Assembly (NCBI GenBank): GCA_026874595.1
Contig: CM049315.1
Span: forward strand, 20,297,664 to 20,361,663
Length of the DNA: 64,000 nt
Direction: 5' to 3'
Origin: Sipunculus nudus
Lineage: Eukaryota > Annelida > Sipuncula > Golfingiida > Sipunculidae
Shown one piece after another: positions 25,030-36,333 of this stretch (its first letter is position 1; the number at the start of each line of letters is the position of its first letter). A program made the translations under genes and the position numbers. Under the pieces are notes generated by a model. The model ran no database searches, was not told the DNA's origin, and saw only the letters and a program-made list of their open reading frames with translations.

Positions 25030-25455
25030 TCAAAAGACAAAAAATGTGTATAAATTAAAAATTAGGAAGACATTCACAAAAAGGTATTTTGTCATCTGAA
25101 TGCCAAATTTTATAAGTGGTATCAAGATTTAACTGAAGCATAGCTTGAAGGATACGGGTAAAAAAGACCTAATTTCAGGTTTCTAAGGAGACTTTTCATG
25201 GACCTCCCATCCCAAGGATGTCAAGTTAGAAGATTCTCTGTGCAATGAATACGATTTGTGCCCTGTTAACAAATGAGGCTTTATTTTGTTTCAAAAATTG
25301 AGAATAAATTGCGTAAAAGTTTGAAAAAAAAAAATCCAGGATGTGCCACCAGTGTGTAGGAACTGATGAAATACTCCATGATCATTATGCATGCAAAGAA
25401 TCATGGTGATCTGTGCATAAGTTGTTTAGATACTGGAGCTATATTGTACCAAATT
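25030..25455. repeat. Isolated monomer of the ~330 bp repeat
   Basis: A degenerate single copy of the array monomer: gaaggatacgggtaaaaaag, tttcaggtttctaaggagac, tgtgccctgttaacaaatga, a gtgccaccagtgtg block, then gaactgatgaaatactcc and caaagaatcatggtgatc. No flanking ends are visible. Confidence 0.7.
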
Positions 25456-25589
25456 TTTAATTATACATATAAATATCTTTTTTCGTACCAAGGTACACAC
25501 AAATTGTGTTAATATAAACGGAAAAGAAGTGCTGTAAATGTACTCACAAATAATATAAATAAAGTAATAACTAAATGACACAAGGAACC

Positions 25590-28150
25590 ATTATCTATGT
25601 TACAGCATCGCAAGTAGACAGATAGTTAATGATTTCCAATAAACCATCATAAGAGCATCCATCTAACTCCATCTGACCTTCTCGACAATTTATCAGTTCT
25701 TTCAGAAACTGAACGTTGTTATTCACACGTATAACTTTAGATTTCATGTTATTCCTCTCCACATATCTGATATTAGCTCCTATGAATCCAGAACAGTTGT
25801 ACTGCGCTCTCTGTGCAATAAAATTTACTACAGAATTCTTTACACAGGACATATTGGCATACATTGTTTGAAAACCATTTTTGGAGTATATCAGCAATTG
25901 GTTTAAGGCCGCTAATCCCGTACACAATATCTGTATGTGAATTTCTGGGAAGTCCCCATACTCTACGTATAGCCATTCTGTACATTGTAGACATATGTTC
26001 TATTGACTTGTTATTAAGACACCACGTTTGACATCCGTAAAAAGAACAACAAAGATTGTGGAATAGTACATTCAAAGAAACAGAAGAAAGAGTACCGAAA
26101 TTCGCCATCAACTTATTAACCGTGAATATAAAATCACCCCTTTTTCTAAATATATCTACGTCATCAGTTAAATCATAATTCAAATATACAACCAAATGAC
26201 GAACATTTTCTTTTCATTTCAATTTGATATTATTTAACTCGAGTTCGGGACATGAACATGGTTTCCTGCTGAATATTATACAAGTAGTCTTTTTGGTATT
26301 ATATGTAACTTTGAATTCCTGGCCAAATTCTTCGCAAATTTTAATAATTTCTTGTAATCCATTCCGGGATGGACTTAAAAGTGTAACATCGTCCGCATAT
26401 ACAACAGCTCCTGCAAAATGACTTCCAGCATAACATCCTATACCCTTTTCCTTCAATCTGTCCACCAGTACATCCATGTAAACACTAAAGAGCAGCGGTG
26501 ATAATATACCTCCTTGTCTCAATCCGTTGGACACAGAAAAGTAATTTGAAAGCTTGCTTTTCCATCTCACATATACTTTTTGTCTCATATACATATCAAG
26601 TAACAGTCGAATGATGATAGCAGGTACTTTTCTACGATAAAGGAGGTTAAATAATTTACCAAAATGAATTTTGTCAAAAGCTTTAGAAGCCTCTAGTAAA
26701 CAACAGTATACTTTGGAACCACGAGACATGTAGTTTGCAGCAATATCCTTTAACACAGACGTACACATAATAGTGAAATGTTGCTTTTTGAAAGCAAACT
26801 GCAGATTTGATGTCTCAAGTTGTTTATGGCATTGTTGAAGGATAACAATTTCAAACAGTTTACAAATACTACTGCACAACGAGATACCTCGATAATTTTC
26901 ACTGTTTGATAAATTTCCTACAGGATCCTTTGGTATCGACAAAATAACAGATTCAAGTAGATAATCGGGTGTAAACCCATGTAAAAGCATCGAATTAAAC
27001 AGAAGTGACAATAACACAAATAACTGATGAGAACCATGAATGATATGATCAGAAGACAGACCCTTATTTCCATCACCTTTTCCTGATTTTAAAAGCTTGG
27101 CTGCCTGTTTTACATGACCTACGTATATGGCACAGGTCTCATGGCAATGCGATATCAATCTGGATGTTTGTTGTCTAATACAGGCTATTTCATCATAATC
27201 AGTCACAACACTGTTATACAAGTTACAATATTTAGTCTTAAAACACTGGACAATATCATCATCTTTGCACTGATCATCAATAATATTCGGAAGTATTTTA
27301 TTTGATATTTTCATCTACTTAAGCTCACCCCAGAAGTGTCTCTTGTTATTAAAGCAAGCCAATTCGGACATACAACTTTTTTGTAACATGTTTTCATTTT
27401 TCTCCAAATATTTTATTTCAGTATGATATCGCGCCCTCGTTGCCTTACGAATATCTGCTACTAATCTGTTTTGTGGTTCATCACACTGGATCCGTATGGC
27501 ATGCCAGAAAAGAGCTCTGTCTCTATGCAGCTTAACTAGCTCATTCCAGTAAAGTTTATTCTTACGAAATCTAGATTTCGTGCTGATACAACTCAGACCT
27601 GCAGTAATGCATTTGTTTGTAATATGTACACACAGCTCATTTATTAATTGTTTGTGTTTTATATCATCGCACATCCTATCTTTACAGGTAATTACATCAC
27701 GATATTGTGCACCTCAATCCCTTATGAGACTGTCTAGAGTGTTGCGATATGAATTAAGGTCTTCATTTGAAGCCTGGATCCAGTCCAATTTATTTACAAC
27801 ACTATCTGAATCTTTCATTGTGTAGTTGTGAATGACCGCGTCCGCTTTTAATGACATGAAAGGTTTGTGAAATGAACTATTCAATGCACAGTCCAGTACA
27901 TTTACTGACATTATGTCATTATAAAGGTTTTCTGTACATAGAAAATTATCAATAGTGAAGTACATCCCTGGCCATCTTCATCTGTAACATCTGAGGATAA
28001 ATCGGCTCTCAATACCACCTGAAGACCTAAGGTACGGCAATACTCTCTGAGATATCTGGATTGCGCATTATTTCTCTGAATATCTATATTCAGATCTCCC
28101 GCTATTATAAAGCTGTGGGCTCAATCTTTTCAATAAGACAATGGATATAA
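25590..28150 (-). pseudogene. Decayed APE-type LINE retrotransposon
   Basis: A 5'-truncated non-LTR retrotransposon reading right to left. At 28150-27970 the endonuclease end is visible with the AGDLN motif. At 27965-27714 a frame continues to a degenerate SSFHKP in place of the SDH motif. At 27674-27315 lies the linker, and at 27314-26214 the reverse transcriptase. At 26195-25595, in two overlapping frames, lies the post-RT region with FYGCQTW and AIRRVWGLP. Stops and frameshifts separate the pieces, so it is inactive. The clade (CR1/L2/Jockey-like) cannot be fixed by eye. Confidence 0.88.
26214..27314 (-). CDS. LINE reverse transcriptase fragment (366 aa open frame)
   Basis: The longest intact piece of the LINE. 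It carries PLLFNSML and YRGISLCSSICKLFE (RT blocks 1-2), an LLEASKAFD stretch where active enzymes have D-x-x-K-A-F-D (the first Asp is replaced), GLRQGGILSPLLFS (block 4) and YADD at residues ~306-309 (catalytic block 5). The polymerase centre is thus partly conserved, but the first catalytic Asp looks lost and flanking domains are in other frames. It should be treated as a relic rather than a functional gene. Confidence 0.88.
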   Translation of the reverse strand: MKISNKILPNIIDDQCKDDDIVQCFKTKYCNLYNSVVTDYDEIACIRQQTSRLISHCHETCAIYVGHVKQAAKLLKSGKGDGNKGLSSDHIIHGSHQLFVLLSLLFNSMLLHGFTPDYLLESVILSIPKDPVGNLSNSENYRGISLCSSICKLFEIVILQQCHKQLETSNLQFAFKKQHFTIMCTSVLKDIAANYMSRGSKVYCCLLEASKAFDKIHFGKLFNLLYRRKVPAIIIRLLLDMYMRQKVYVRWKSKLSNYFSVSNGLRQGGILSPLLFSVYMDVLVDRLKEKGIGCYAGSHFAGAVVYADDVTLLSPSRNGLQEIIKICEEFGQEFKVTYNTKKTTCIIFSRKPCSCPELELNNIKLK

Positions 28151-28187
28151 TTAAATATACTGAGGGGAATTTACAAGCACTATACCT

Positions 28188-28475
28188 CAAAGGATATGGG
28201 TAACAGAGCAGGGTTGGGGCCAGGTACTTGTACTGTACCTGTACCTGGAAATAAAGTAACTGCATGTACCTGGTACAAGTTACTCCAGGGGAATTTTCAT
28301 ATTTTCAGCTTTTTAAAGTTTTTTTCTTTTTTTTTAGTATAAAATTTAGTTACCTGTAGTGTAAAATAATAAGCAAGCCATCAGTGTGATAAACTGCTCA
28401 TGAACTGAATCGTTATCACACCTCCAGAATGGTCACATATGTGAAATCAGCTGTAACCACTAACTGAGCAAATCA
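28188..28475. mobile_element. Truncated hAT-like MITE end in a repeat monomer
   Basis: A remnant of the ~330 bp repeat (aaggatatgggtaacagag) runs into CAGGGTTGGGGCCAGGTAC at 28209. The rest is the reverse complement of the right half of the element at 32486-33406; for instance ccatcagtgtgataaactgc matches gcagtttatcacactgatgg there. The match fades at about 28475, so only one end survives. No second target-site copy was found. Confidence 0.75.
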
Positions 28476-28725
28476 TCTATATATTAATAGCGTAAGGCGA
28501 TTTTTGTAATTTTCTGTATCTCCTCTGATACCACCGTAAGGATTGCCATGATTTTCGACATACATATGCTTTTGGTTTGTCCAAAAGATTCCACCCACTT
28601 TTATTTACAATATTTGCGTATTACGTGCATAATTAATAATTTTAATATTTGCTCCCCCGCGGCCACCTCTTTTCTTTGTGTCTTCGATCCCGGTAACACA
28701 ATGGCCACAGCTTGTGTGATGGCGG

Positions 28726-29778
28726 CAGGGTTGGTTTTCTGCCGGGCAGATAGGTATTTCTGCCCTGCCCAGGGCAGAAATAGGGCAGAAATACCTTTCT
28801 GCTGGGCAGAAATAGTTTCTGCCCGGCAGAAATGGCAGATAGATAAGACAGAAATTGCTACATATGGCAAGGGGTTATCTATATAAGATTTATCAGCAAC
28901 AGCAAATGGAATATTGCATGCATAGAACAGTTTGGCTATCTCTTTATCAAGTGACGTCTTTGTTGATGAACTGGTACGTATGAAGCTGTCAGTCACCTGG
29001 GGCTGTAGTTTGGCATCAGCTGATGGAGTTGTTACAATACACTTTTCATTATCCATTGGGAAAGAGTCCTCTCTTTTCCTTTTTGATGGAGGTGGCTGTT
29101 CAGAGGCAACACATTTTTTATAATGTTCTCTGAGTCTGTATGGTTTAGGTAATTGTCTGTTTCCACAGTTGCTGCATTCAGCTAGGGTTTTACCATTAAC
29201 CTCAACCTCAAGGAAATGTACCCATATAGGGTCTTTCTTTCTTCCACCTTTGAACATGATTACTTACACAGCCTAATGACAATGTGTCCAGTAGTAGTGT
29301 TCAAGTGAATGATTATCAGTAATCCTCAAGTATCATTATATAAGGTGAATTACCTGCACAGTGTCCATTTGTCATGGTTAACCTGCCTAAACTTCCCATT
29401 GCTAAATTGCCTAAAATGCCCATAACATGGCTATTGTATTGCTTTCCCCTGGTTGTTATTACAACGGCTCAATACAGGACTGGGGCAAGGGGAGTGATGA
29501 TGTGCATGGCTGGAGCTAATTAGTGATGTACTAATCTCACTAGGTACAATAGTCAATTACAAACATGTCATTAATTTGATACTGTTTAATGTCACAAATA
29601 GTTATCTTTATCCTCCTTCTTTATGTAGTTGGTCTTTTTTTAAAATATGTTTACCGCAGTTTCAGGGTATTTCTGCCCTAAGGGCAGAAATAAGGGCAGA
29701 AAAGTATTTCTGCCGCCCGGCAATTGCCGGGCAGAAAACCATGGCAGAAATGGCAATGGCAGAAACTTGCCAACCCTG
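28726..29778 (-). mobile_element. hAT transposon, 1053 bp, TSD GATGGCGG
   Basis: Left end CAGGGTTGGTTTTCTGCC; the right end's reverse complement is CAGGGTTGGCAAGTTTCTGCC. A perfect 8-bp duplication GATGGCGG lies at 28718-28725 and 29779-29786. Near both ends are palindromic clusters of ttctgcc/ggcagaa. The interior carries a transposase remnant on the minus strand. CAGGG termini, the 8-bp duplication and a BED zinc finger together identify the hAT superfamily. The element is internally deleted and cannot mobilise itself. Confidence 0.92.
28880..29257 (-). pseudogene. hAT transposase N-terminal fragment with BED zinc finger
   Basis: The open frame begins with Met at 29257. It has DPIWVHFLEVEVNG followed by C-x2-C-x13-H-x3-C (ECSNCGN...REHYKKC), a BED-type DNA-binding finger. 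Further on, LDKEIAKLFYACNIPF matches the segment that starts the RNase H-like part of hAT transposases. After about residue 130 the reading runs into the terminal-repeat palindromes of the element, so the catalytic DDE core is missing. It could at most encode a truncated DNA-binding protein. Confidence 0.85.
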
Positions 29779-29977
29779 GATGGCGGGACAGAGTTCACCG
29801 GCGATCACCGGCCCGAAATAATCCCCATCGACGATCCTTTCTCAAAAGGGGGATCTTTGAAAGAATTGTTTTGCAGGCCTTCCTGTGACCGGGGGATTGC
29901 AAAAAGAGGGGCTCCTTAACATGACCTGTTATGCTTTAGTGCCCATCTACCGTGTAATAGGAAAATCGTGATGGTTA

Positions 29978-30285
29978 GGCCAAAAAAAACAAAAAACTTG
30001 ATTCTCAGGCATTTTTTTCAGAACCTGTGCAGGCGGGCGATATTTTACCTTTGTTTTGTATGTTTCGATAAAAATGTCATATGATCAGGGAAAAGTATGA
30101 AAATAACAGATTTGTTTTGCTAATTAACAGACAAAAGCACTCTATACCAAAAGAAATCTGATCAAAATTATATTATTTTATCTTCTTTAAAGATGAAAAT
30201 CAAAATAACAATTTTGAAACATGCGGGGGGGGGGGGGGGGAATTGATGAATGCGGTGTCTAAGAACCAAACCTTTTTTTGTGGCC
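29978..30285. mobile_element. Harbinger-like MITE copy 1 (308 bp, TSD TTA)
   Basis: Starts GGCCAAAAAA, ends TTTTTTTGTGGCC, and is flanked by TTA on both sides. The inverted ends continue as ttgattctcaggca and tgtctaagaaccaa. A second copy with the same ends and internal sequence (gtatgtttcgataaaaatg, tattattttatcttctt) lies at 51922-52231. The TTA duplication fits the PIF/Harbinger group. A run of about 18 G lies inside. Confidence 0.85.
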
Positions 30286-30414
30286 TTATATAATCACCGG
30301 TCACGAAGTCCAGGGCCTTGCATGAGATTGAGGTCCTTGACAAATATTCACCAACACATGTAGGCCTACCATGTGACAGATGTAAAGAAAATGTTAACCA
30401 AATTCACATCGCAA

Positions 30415-31590
30415 AATATATGTAATGGTGACCTATTTTCAGTTTTCCAAGGACACTGGCCAAGGATATCTTAGAATGTTACGTTAGAAGATATTAGGCC
30501 TTACAGATACAATGTGTCCATGACTGACTGCCCAAAGTTTGCAAAATATAGGTCATGGTGACCTAATTTCAGTTATCCACAGATATTTGCCAAGGACATC
30601 TCAGAATGTTACATTAAAGATTCTAGTCTTAACAAATACATTGTGTTTGCCTTGTCTGACTTTCTGGAAGCTCAAAATCCTGTTTTCGGCCTTAAGGTCA
30701 CAAAATGAAGGTCACCATGACCCAATTTCAGGTTTTAAAGGAGATTTGCCTAGTACATCCAAGATGTAGCATTACAAGATTCTAGGCCTAACAGATATGA
30801 TTTGTGTCCATCTGACATTTAGGAGGCTCAAAATCAGGTTTTTGTCTTGTAGGTCACAAAATGTAGATCACCATGACCTTATGTCAGGTTTTCAAGGATA
30901 TTTGCCTAGAGCCTCTCAGGAAATTGTGTTAGAAGATTCCAGGCCTAACAGACATGATTTGTCACCATCTAACATTCAGGGTGTTCATATGACATCTTTT
31001 TCCTATAGGTCACAGAATATAGGTCACAGTTACCTTATTTCAGGTTTCTAAGGACATTTCCCTAGGACCTCCCTTAATGTCATGTTGGAGGATTCTAGGC
31101 CTCATGGATACTTTTTGTGCCCCATCTGACTGTCTGGGTGCTCACAATCATGTTTCACAATATTTAGGTCACCATGACTTTATTTCAGGTTTCCAAGGAG
31201 ATTTTCCTAGAAACTCCCAGGATATTGAGTTAGAAGATTCTAGGCCTCACATAGACAATTTGTCCCCATCTGATATTTAGGGTGCTCAAAATCATGTTTT
31301 TGGCCTGAAGGTCATAAAATATAGGTCATAAGACCTCATTTCATTTCATAGAATATATGTCACAGTGACCTGGGTTCAGGTTTCCAAGGACATTTGCCTA
31401 GGATCTCCGAAAAGGATATGTATGAGGTTTCTAGGCCTAATGGATACAATTTGTGCCCTGTCTGTCTGGGTGCTCGAAATCATGTTTTCCACCCTTAGGT
31501 CACAAAACATAGGTCACCATGACCTAATTTCAGGTTTCCAAGAAGATTTGCCTAGAAAAATTTCAGGATATTGAGTTAGAAGATTAAGCA
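30415..31590. repeat. Tandem repeat, ~155 bp, about 8 units
   Basis: Units carry, in order, ataggtca(c/t), catgaccta-like sequence, tttcaggtttccaagga, tttgcctag, a tcagga block, gttagaagattctaggcct, atttgtgccc, atctgac and a ctcaaaatcatgttttt stretch. Copies start near 30421, 30545, 30705, 30860, 31015, 31165, 31355 and 31500. Shared words (gattctagg, ttgtgcc, caggtttccaagga) suggest distant kinship with the ~330 bp repeat monomer of the PARPBP introns. Confidence 0.8.
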
Positions 31591-31667
31591 TTATTGATTC
31601 AATTTAGTGTTTAAGCCAATATTTATACTCACAGGGATTAAAGCGCCTGTGCTTATACCATCCATAG

Positions 31668-31697
31668 TAATATTAAGACACTTGTGTCTTAATATTA
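31668..31697. repeat. Perfect 14 bp inverted repeat, 2 nt loop
   Basis: taatattaagacac, then tt, then gtgtcttaatatta. This is a strong potential hairpin in non-coding DNA, just after the ~155 bp tandem array. It may be the centre or one end of a decayed foldback element; no flanking duplication is visible. Confidence 0.85.
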
Positions 31698-32485
31698 TGA
31701 CAGATAATATAAGGCTGTATAGGGGCCATCTAGACATTTTAATGGTGATTTCAAGGGCATGTGGTTGACAGTTTCTAAGCCATTTTAGTGCAAGAAACGA
31801 TTTCCTGTGGCCAACACAATGCGAATCTAATGAATATAGTCCGTTCAAGCACCCCTGTCCACCTGTTATTTTCACCAGTTAAAGAAGGCCAAAAATTTTT
31901 GTTCTTAGGACAGAAAGAGGAAAATGCATATTTAACCTTTATTGAAGTAATAGCCTACCTTAAGTCATCTTTCTGTAAACAATTTGAAATCATTTTGTGA
32001 GTAACTAGTCTATTCTGTAGCGATATCTTGCCACTAATCTGTGAAATAAGCATATCAGAGAATAGTGATGACGTCATAATAGACCTGATGTACTAAAGAG
32101 GCACAACATTCATGGGACAAATGATCAAAAGCTGCCGACCCCTGCTTACAGCGGGACTTGTATTTTCCTCGTGCACACACCTCACTGTTATGTACATTAT
32201 TTTATATCCATATCCATGGAGGATAAACAATGGGATGCCATGAACCAGGGACATGTCAACCTGGCCATAAAGCAAATAATATTTATATCATGAGCAGGTA
32301 AGGTACCAAAAATTACGCATTTGTCTCTTTATGCCATTGGTGCAAATTTTGTTTGGCAAGTTTGTCTTATGATAATCAAGAAAAATCAGGCAGACAGGGG
32401 TTGTGGAATGAACTAGATCTATAATGTATTAACTTATTAACTAAAAAATGAGGCTACCAAAACAAATATAAAACCCCACAAGGAC

Positions 32486-33406
32486 CACAGTTGGGGCCAG
32501 GTACAAGTAAAAGTACCTAGGTACAGGTACAGGTACTTGTGAATTTGCCAGGTACAGGTACTTGATTTTCACAGAGTACCTAGGTACAGGTACATTAGAA
32601 AGTACCTACCGGTAGGTACAGGGACATTTATTTTAGGATCACTTCGAAGACGTTTTGAAGGATAATAAAAGCGGCATAAATTGAAATATATATGCAAGTT
32701 GACATGTTTTTTTTCTGTCAAACAATATTGAAACATTTGCTAAAATATATTTAATTAGAACTTATTATCTGTATGGCACCATACATTCAGGACTAGGTTC
32801 CTAGCGCCAAACATGGGATGCCACGACTGGATCTGACACTTTACAGAACTAAGTTGTTTGCGCTGACACTGAACTGTGTTCAAGTGAGAGAATAAACATT
32901 TGCCAGATTTCATACCTTAAATATTTTTCAAATTAACAGCTATAAAGCTCTGTTCAATTAATTTTTATATCCCCTATGACCAAACTAGTTGTGGGTACCA
33001 CCTCGAATGATTTGTTCAATTAGTGGTTACAGCTTATTTCACACATGTGACCATTCTGAAGGTTTGATAACAATTCATGAGCAGTTTATCACACTGATGG
33101 CTTACTGATTATTTTACACTACAGGAACCATTTTTAATACTAAAAAGAGTAAAAAACTTTAAAAAATGAAAATATGAAAATATACCTGGAGTACCTTGTA
33201 CCAGGTACAGGTACTTTAGTTCCAGGTACAGGTACAAGGTACTTCCTACTCATGACTGGCAGGTAGTACCTGCCAGTCATGAGTAGGAAGTACCTTGTAC
33301 CTGTACCTAGGTACACATTTCAGAATACCTGTATCTGTACCTGCCAGGTACAGGTATTCTGAAATGTGTACCTAGGTACAGGTACAAGTACCTGGCCCTA
33401 ACCCTG
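32486..33406. mobile_element. hAT-like MITE, 921 bp, TSD ACAAGGAC
   Basis: Perfect 8-bp duplication ACAAGGAC at 32478-32485 and 33407-33414. Left end CACAGTTGGGGCCAG; the right end's reverse complement is CAGGGTTAGGGCCAG (12/15 identical). Subterminal DNA is packed with gtacctgtacc-type repeats that form palindromes. The 33200-33310 block is a nearly perfect inverted repeat centred at about 33258. There is no transposase. The truncated relative at 28209 has the same CAGGGTTGGGGCCAG end. Confidence 0.92.
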
Positions 33407-34010
33407 ACAAGGACAAAGTTAACAAAAGATTTAACCAAGCGATGTGGAGGAAGTGTATAATAAACTCAAAATATTTTACTATGATTTATGTAACAACACA
33501 ACTCTTGTGCATGCCTGCAAGTTCGGTAACTATAGCCTAATCGGGCATATTTTTTCAAACTTCAGTCACATAGAAAACAAACTCTGGAACAGACTGTCTG
33601 CAGAAGAATGCCAAGTTGGTGGTCTGCAACTGGGCCCTCAGGGGGAGTGAAGAGGTCCATTCATAAGAGCACGGACCCCTTTATAACTTGTTGTTTTACC
33701 ATTTCTTAAGTACATATTTTAACATCACATTTAAGCATAACACCCATGTGATTTTGTTAATATGTTTTATACTTATTTTTACATTTTTAAATTATTTTTT
33801 TAATATTTGCTATATATTCCATTTTTATGTCTATTGTCTTAAAACGTTATGATAAGAATATTCATAAAATCATTATGTATTCACCTGGCATTGCTTGAAA
33901 TGTAAGTAATCACCAATACCTTTGGTGATTATATTATTACCAACTTTAAAAATTGCTGTTCAGGAATAGAACACGAATTGTGTTATGTTGAAGAGCTCTG
34001 GCTGATAATA
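33407..34010. other. Gene-free spacer
   Basis: AT-rich sequence between two transposons. A 68-codon open frame at 33444-33650 contains HACKFGNYSLIGHIF but has no recognisable family and no clear splice sites, so I do not call it a gene. Confidence 0.5.
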
Positions 34011-34018
34011 GTCTCAGG

Positions 34019-35020
34019 GGGTACAGGTGAATTCGGCCCATTTCTAATCCGGCCCGTACTTACCAACCCGGCCCATTCAAATTACCAACCCGGCCCGTAC
34101 CTGGACCTTGCCTATACAATAACGTGAATCAATATATATTATAATATGAAAATTTACATATGTCTAAAATATTAAAATGGGTGTAAACAAATGGAGATTT
34201 AGAGGAAGGTTTTAGCCTAGCGCGCGCTCTCTCTCACTCTCTCTCTGTTTCTACACATACACATACATAATATACACAATATTTATCGAATCCATAACTT
34301 TTTATTTACCTCTCTTAATAATAATAAAGAATCATAATAAAAAACTACTACAAAAATATTATATACTATTCAACATATGCATAACTTTTGAATATTTATG
34401 TGCGTTTCCTGTCATTTACACATGCAGCCTAAATATATATATTATGAATAAGTCTTTCCGTTGAAACACACTTGTTGCGCAAATACATGTAACTAATGTA
34501 TTACATTTCATCACAACTATTTAATATTTCCTTTGGGTAACATCAAAGGTTTACATGATTATAACGTTCATCGTAAAATTTAATGTCATGTTTGTCGATT
34601 TTAAAAATATTAATTATTCTTCACGGATATAATTTGATACCATACATGATAGCTATTTAATGACACTTTCATTTAAAAGTGCAGTTTATATTGAACAAAT
34701 TGCTCTACATTATTTATGTTATCTCATTTATAATGTCAGAGGTGAAACAAATATTAATCAGTAAAATTAGTTCTCGTTCCTGCTCTCTCTCTCTTTTCTC
34801 TCTGTCTCTCTCATATAAAATTAAAATATGAATAAAAAAAAATATTGGGATTAGACAAATTGTGATTGTTAATATTATAATATATATTATCGTTATTGTA
34901 TAGGCAAATTCCAGGTACGGGCCGTACGGGCCGGGTTGGTTTTTTGAATGGGCCGGGTTGGTAAGTACGGGCCTGGTTGGTACGGGCCGGGTTAGAAATG
35001 GGCCGAATTCACCTGTACCC
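34019..35020. mobile_element. Long-inverted-repeat element, 1002 bp, TSD GTCTCAGG
   Basis: Perfect 8-bp duplication GTCTCAGG at 34011-34018 and 35021-35028. The ends GGGTACAGGTGAATTCGGCC are exactly inverted. The inverted repeats extend for about 120-150 bp through repeated words cccggcccgtacc and accaacccggccc, up to tgcctatacaataacg. The interior is AT-rich with CT microsatellites and no transposase. Long TIRs and an 8-bp duplication fit a Mutator-like or foldback MITE; the superfamily is uncertain. Confidence 0.9.
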
Positions 35021-35693
35021 GTCTCAGGAGGTCCACAATTACCTCGCAGTGGCACATTTCAAATAAATATCCCTCAGTATGCCTGTACTATAATAGTTAA
35101 AAATAATCATATTTAATGTGTGGCATGAGTGCTAATTCTCTTCCCTTTGAGACATAAATGAAATATGAGCGGTGGTTATACGGCTTTACGGGGATCTGTC
35201 AAAATTGAACGGTCATAAAATTCAAGCAGTTAACAAGCTTGGGGTCCGTCTTCACCAAAATGCGTTTGTACACTTAAAATCTTTCATTTAATCAGTCATT
35301 TACAAAGCTGCAACATTAGCGGACTTCGTTCTTATATCGATCAGGGGTGCTTTTATCGGTATGAAAAATATATAAATTAGTTTTTGGGGTCCCGGTTTTG
35401 CACACTGCCTAAACCTAAATCAGCGAATGTTCATTGTTTTATTTCATTCCCGTAGCTGTGGCTTCCAGAACAAGGTTTATTCCTGTGTGTGTGAGTTTTT
35501 ACCTGGTCACGGAATCTTCTCAGGAACATATGAGAAATTCGTAGTCGGCCAACGTCCACCACAATCACTCTCTCCGCTCTTTGTTGTTGTCTGTTTAAAA
35601 GTCCCACCGCACCTGTCAAATCCCGTCAGCCAATGAAATCATCCCAATCTGGGCACACAAAATAGCCTGGTTCCTTCGTTATATATAGGTACG

Positions 35694-36333
35694 GACTAAA
35701 ACCCGGATGTCGGATGTTATATGCCAAATCTGATGCCACGTCGAATGTAGACTGGTACCCCGCTCTATTATGACACCGCTGCTCTAGGCCAATCATAGAG
35801 ACGGGCGTACAACGCCATCTTTTGTACTCCCGGCAGACTGGTTCCAACTCCAGTATGTATTATATATAATAAAAATAAGGATTTCGTTTGCTCAGAGAAG
35901 TTACCAAAGGTTGGCTGTACATAACGTGTGACATAATGATAAGATTAATAGGTATTAATAATAAATCACTGCTACACACAATGGAATGTCAAAGATTCAG
36001 TATATCGTATTATCTATACGATCCATTATTGTATTTTTGTGCAACAACTCATTCTTCAATATTTGAAAACTAGAAATAACTAAAGAAAGTTATTTTATAA
36101 GAAATCTTCACGGATAATCAACCAGGATCGCGTGAACGTCCATGGCAACCGGTATGAGCGTGCATACTGAAGTTGGAACCAGTCTACAGGTTAGTCAGGA
36201 GTTGCAACTGGGAGTACTTAAGATCGATGGCGTTGTACGCCTGTCTCTATGCTTGGCTGAGGACCACAATAGAGCAGGGTACCAGTCTACGTCGAATGCC
36301 GCTCATGAGGTCAGATGCCAAATGTCGACATGT
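35694..36333. repeat. Inverted repeat, ~165 bp arms, ~300 bp spacer
   Basis: The reverse complement of 35694-35858 aligns with 36160-36333: shared words are gttggaaccagtct, gggagtac, gatggcgttgtacgcc, gtctctatg, aatagagc and gggtaccagtctac. The right arm has an extra ~25 bp. Each arm contains an ATG (atggcgttgtacgcc), but the two point away from the arms in opposite directions with different downstream frames, both short. No target duplication was found. Confidence 0.85.

Noticed and set aside
33444-33650. 68-codon frame with HACKFGNYSLIGHIF
   Set aside because: No family recognised and no splice sites; it is just after a transposon and may be chance.
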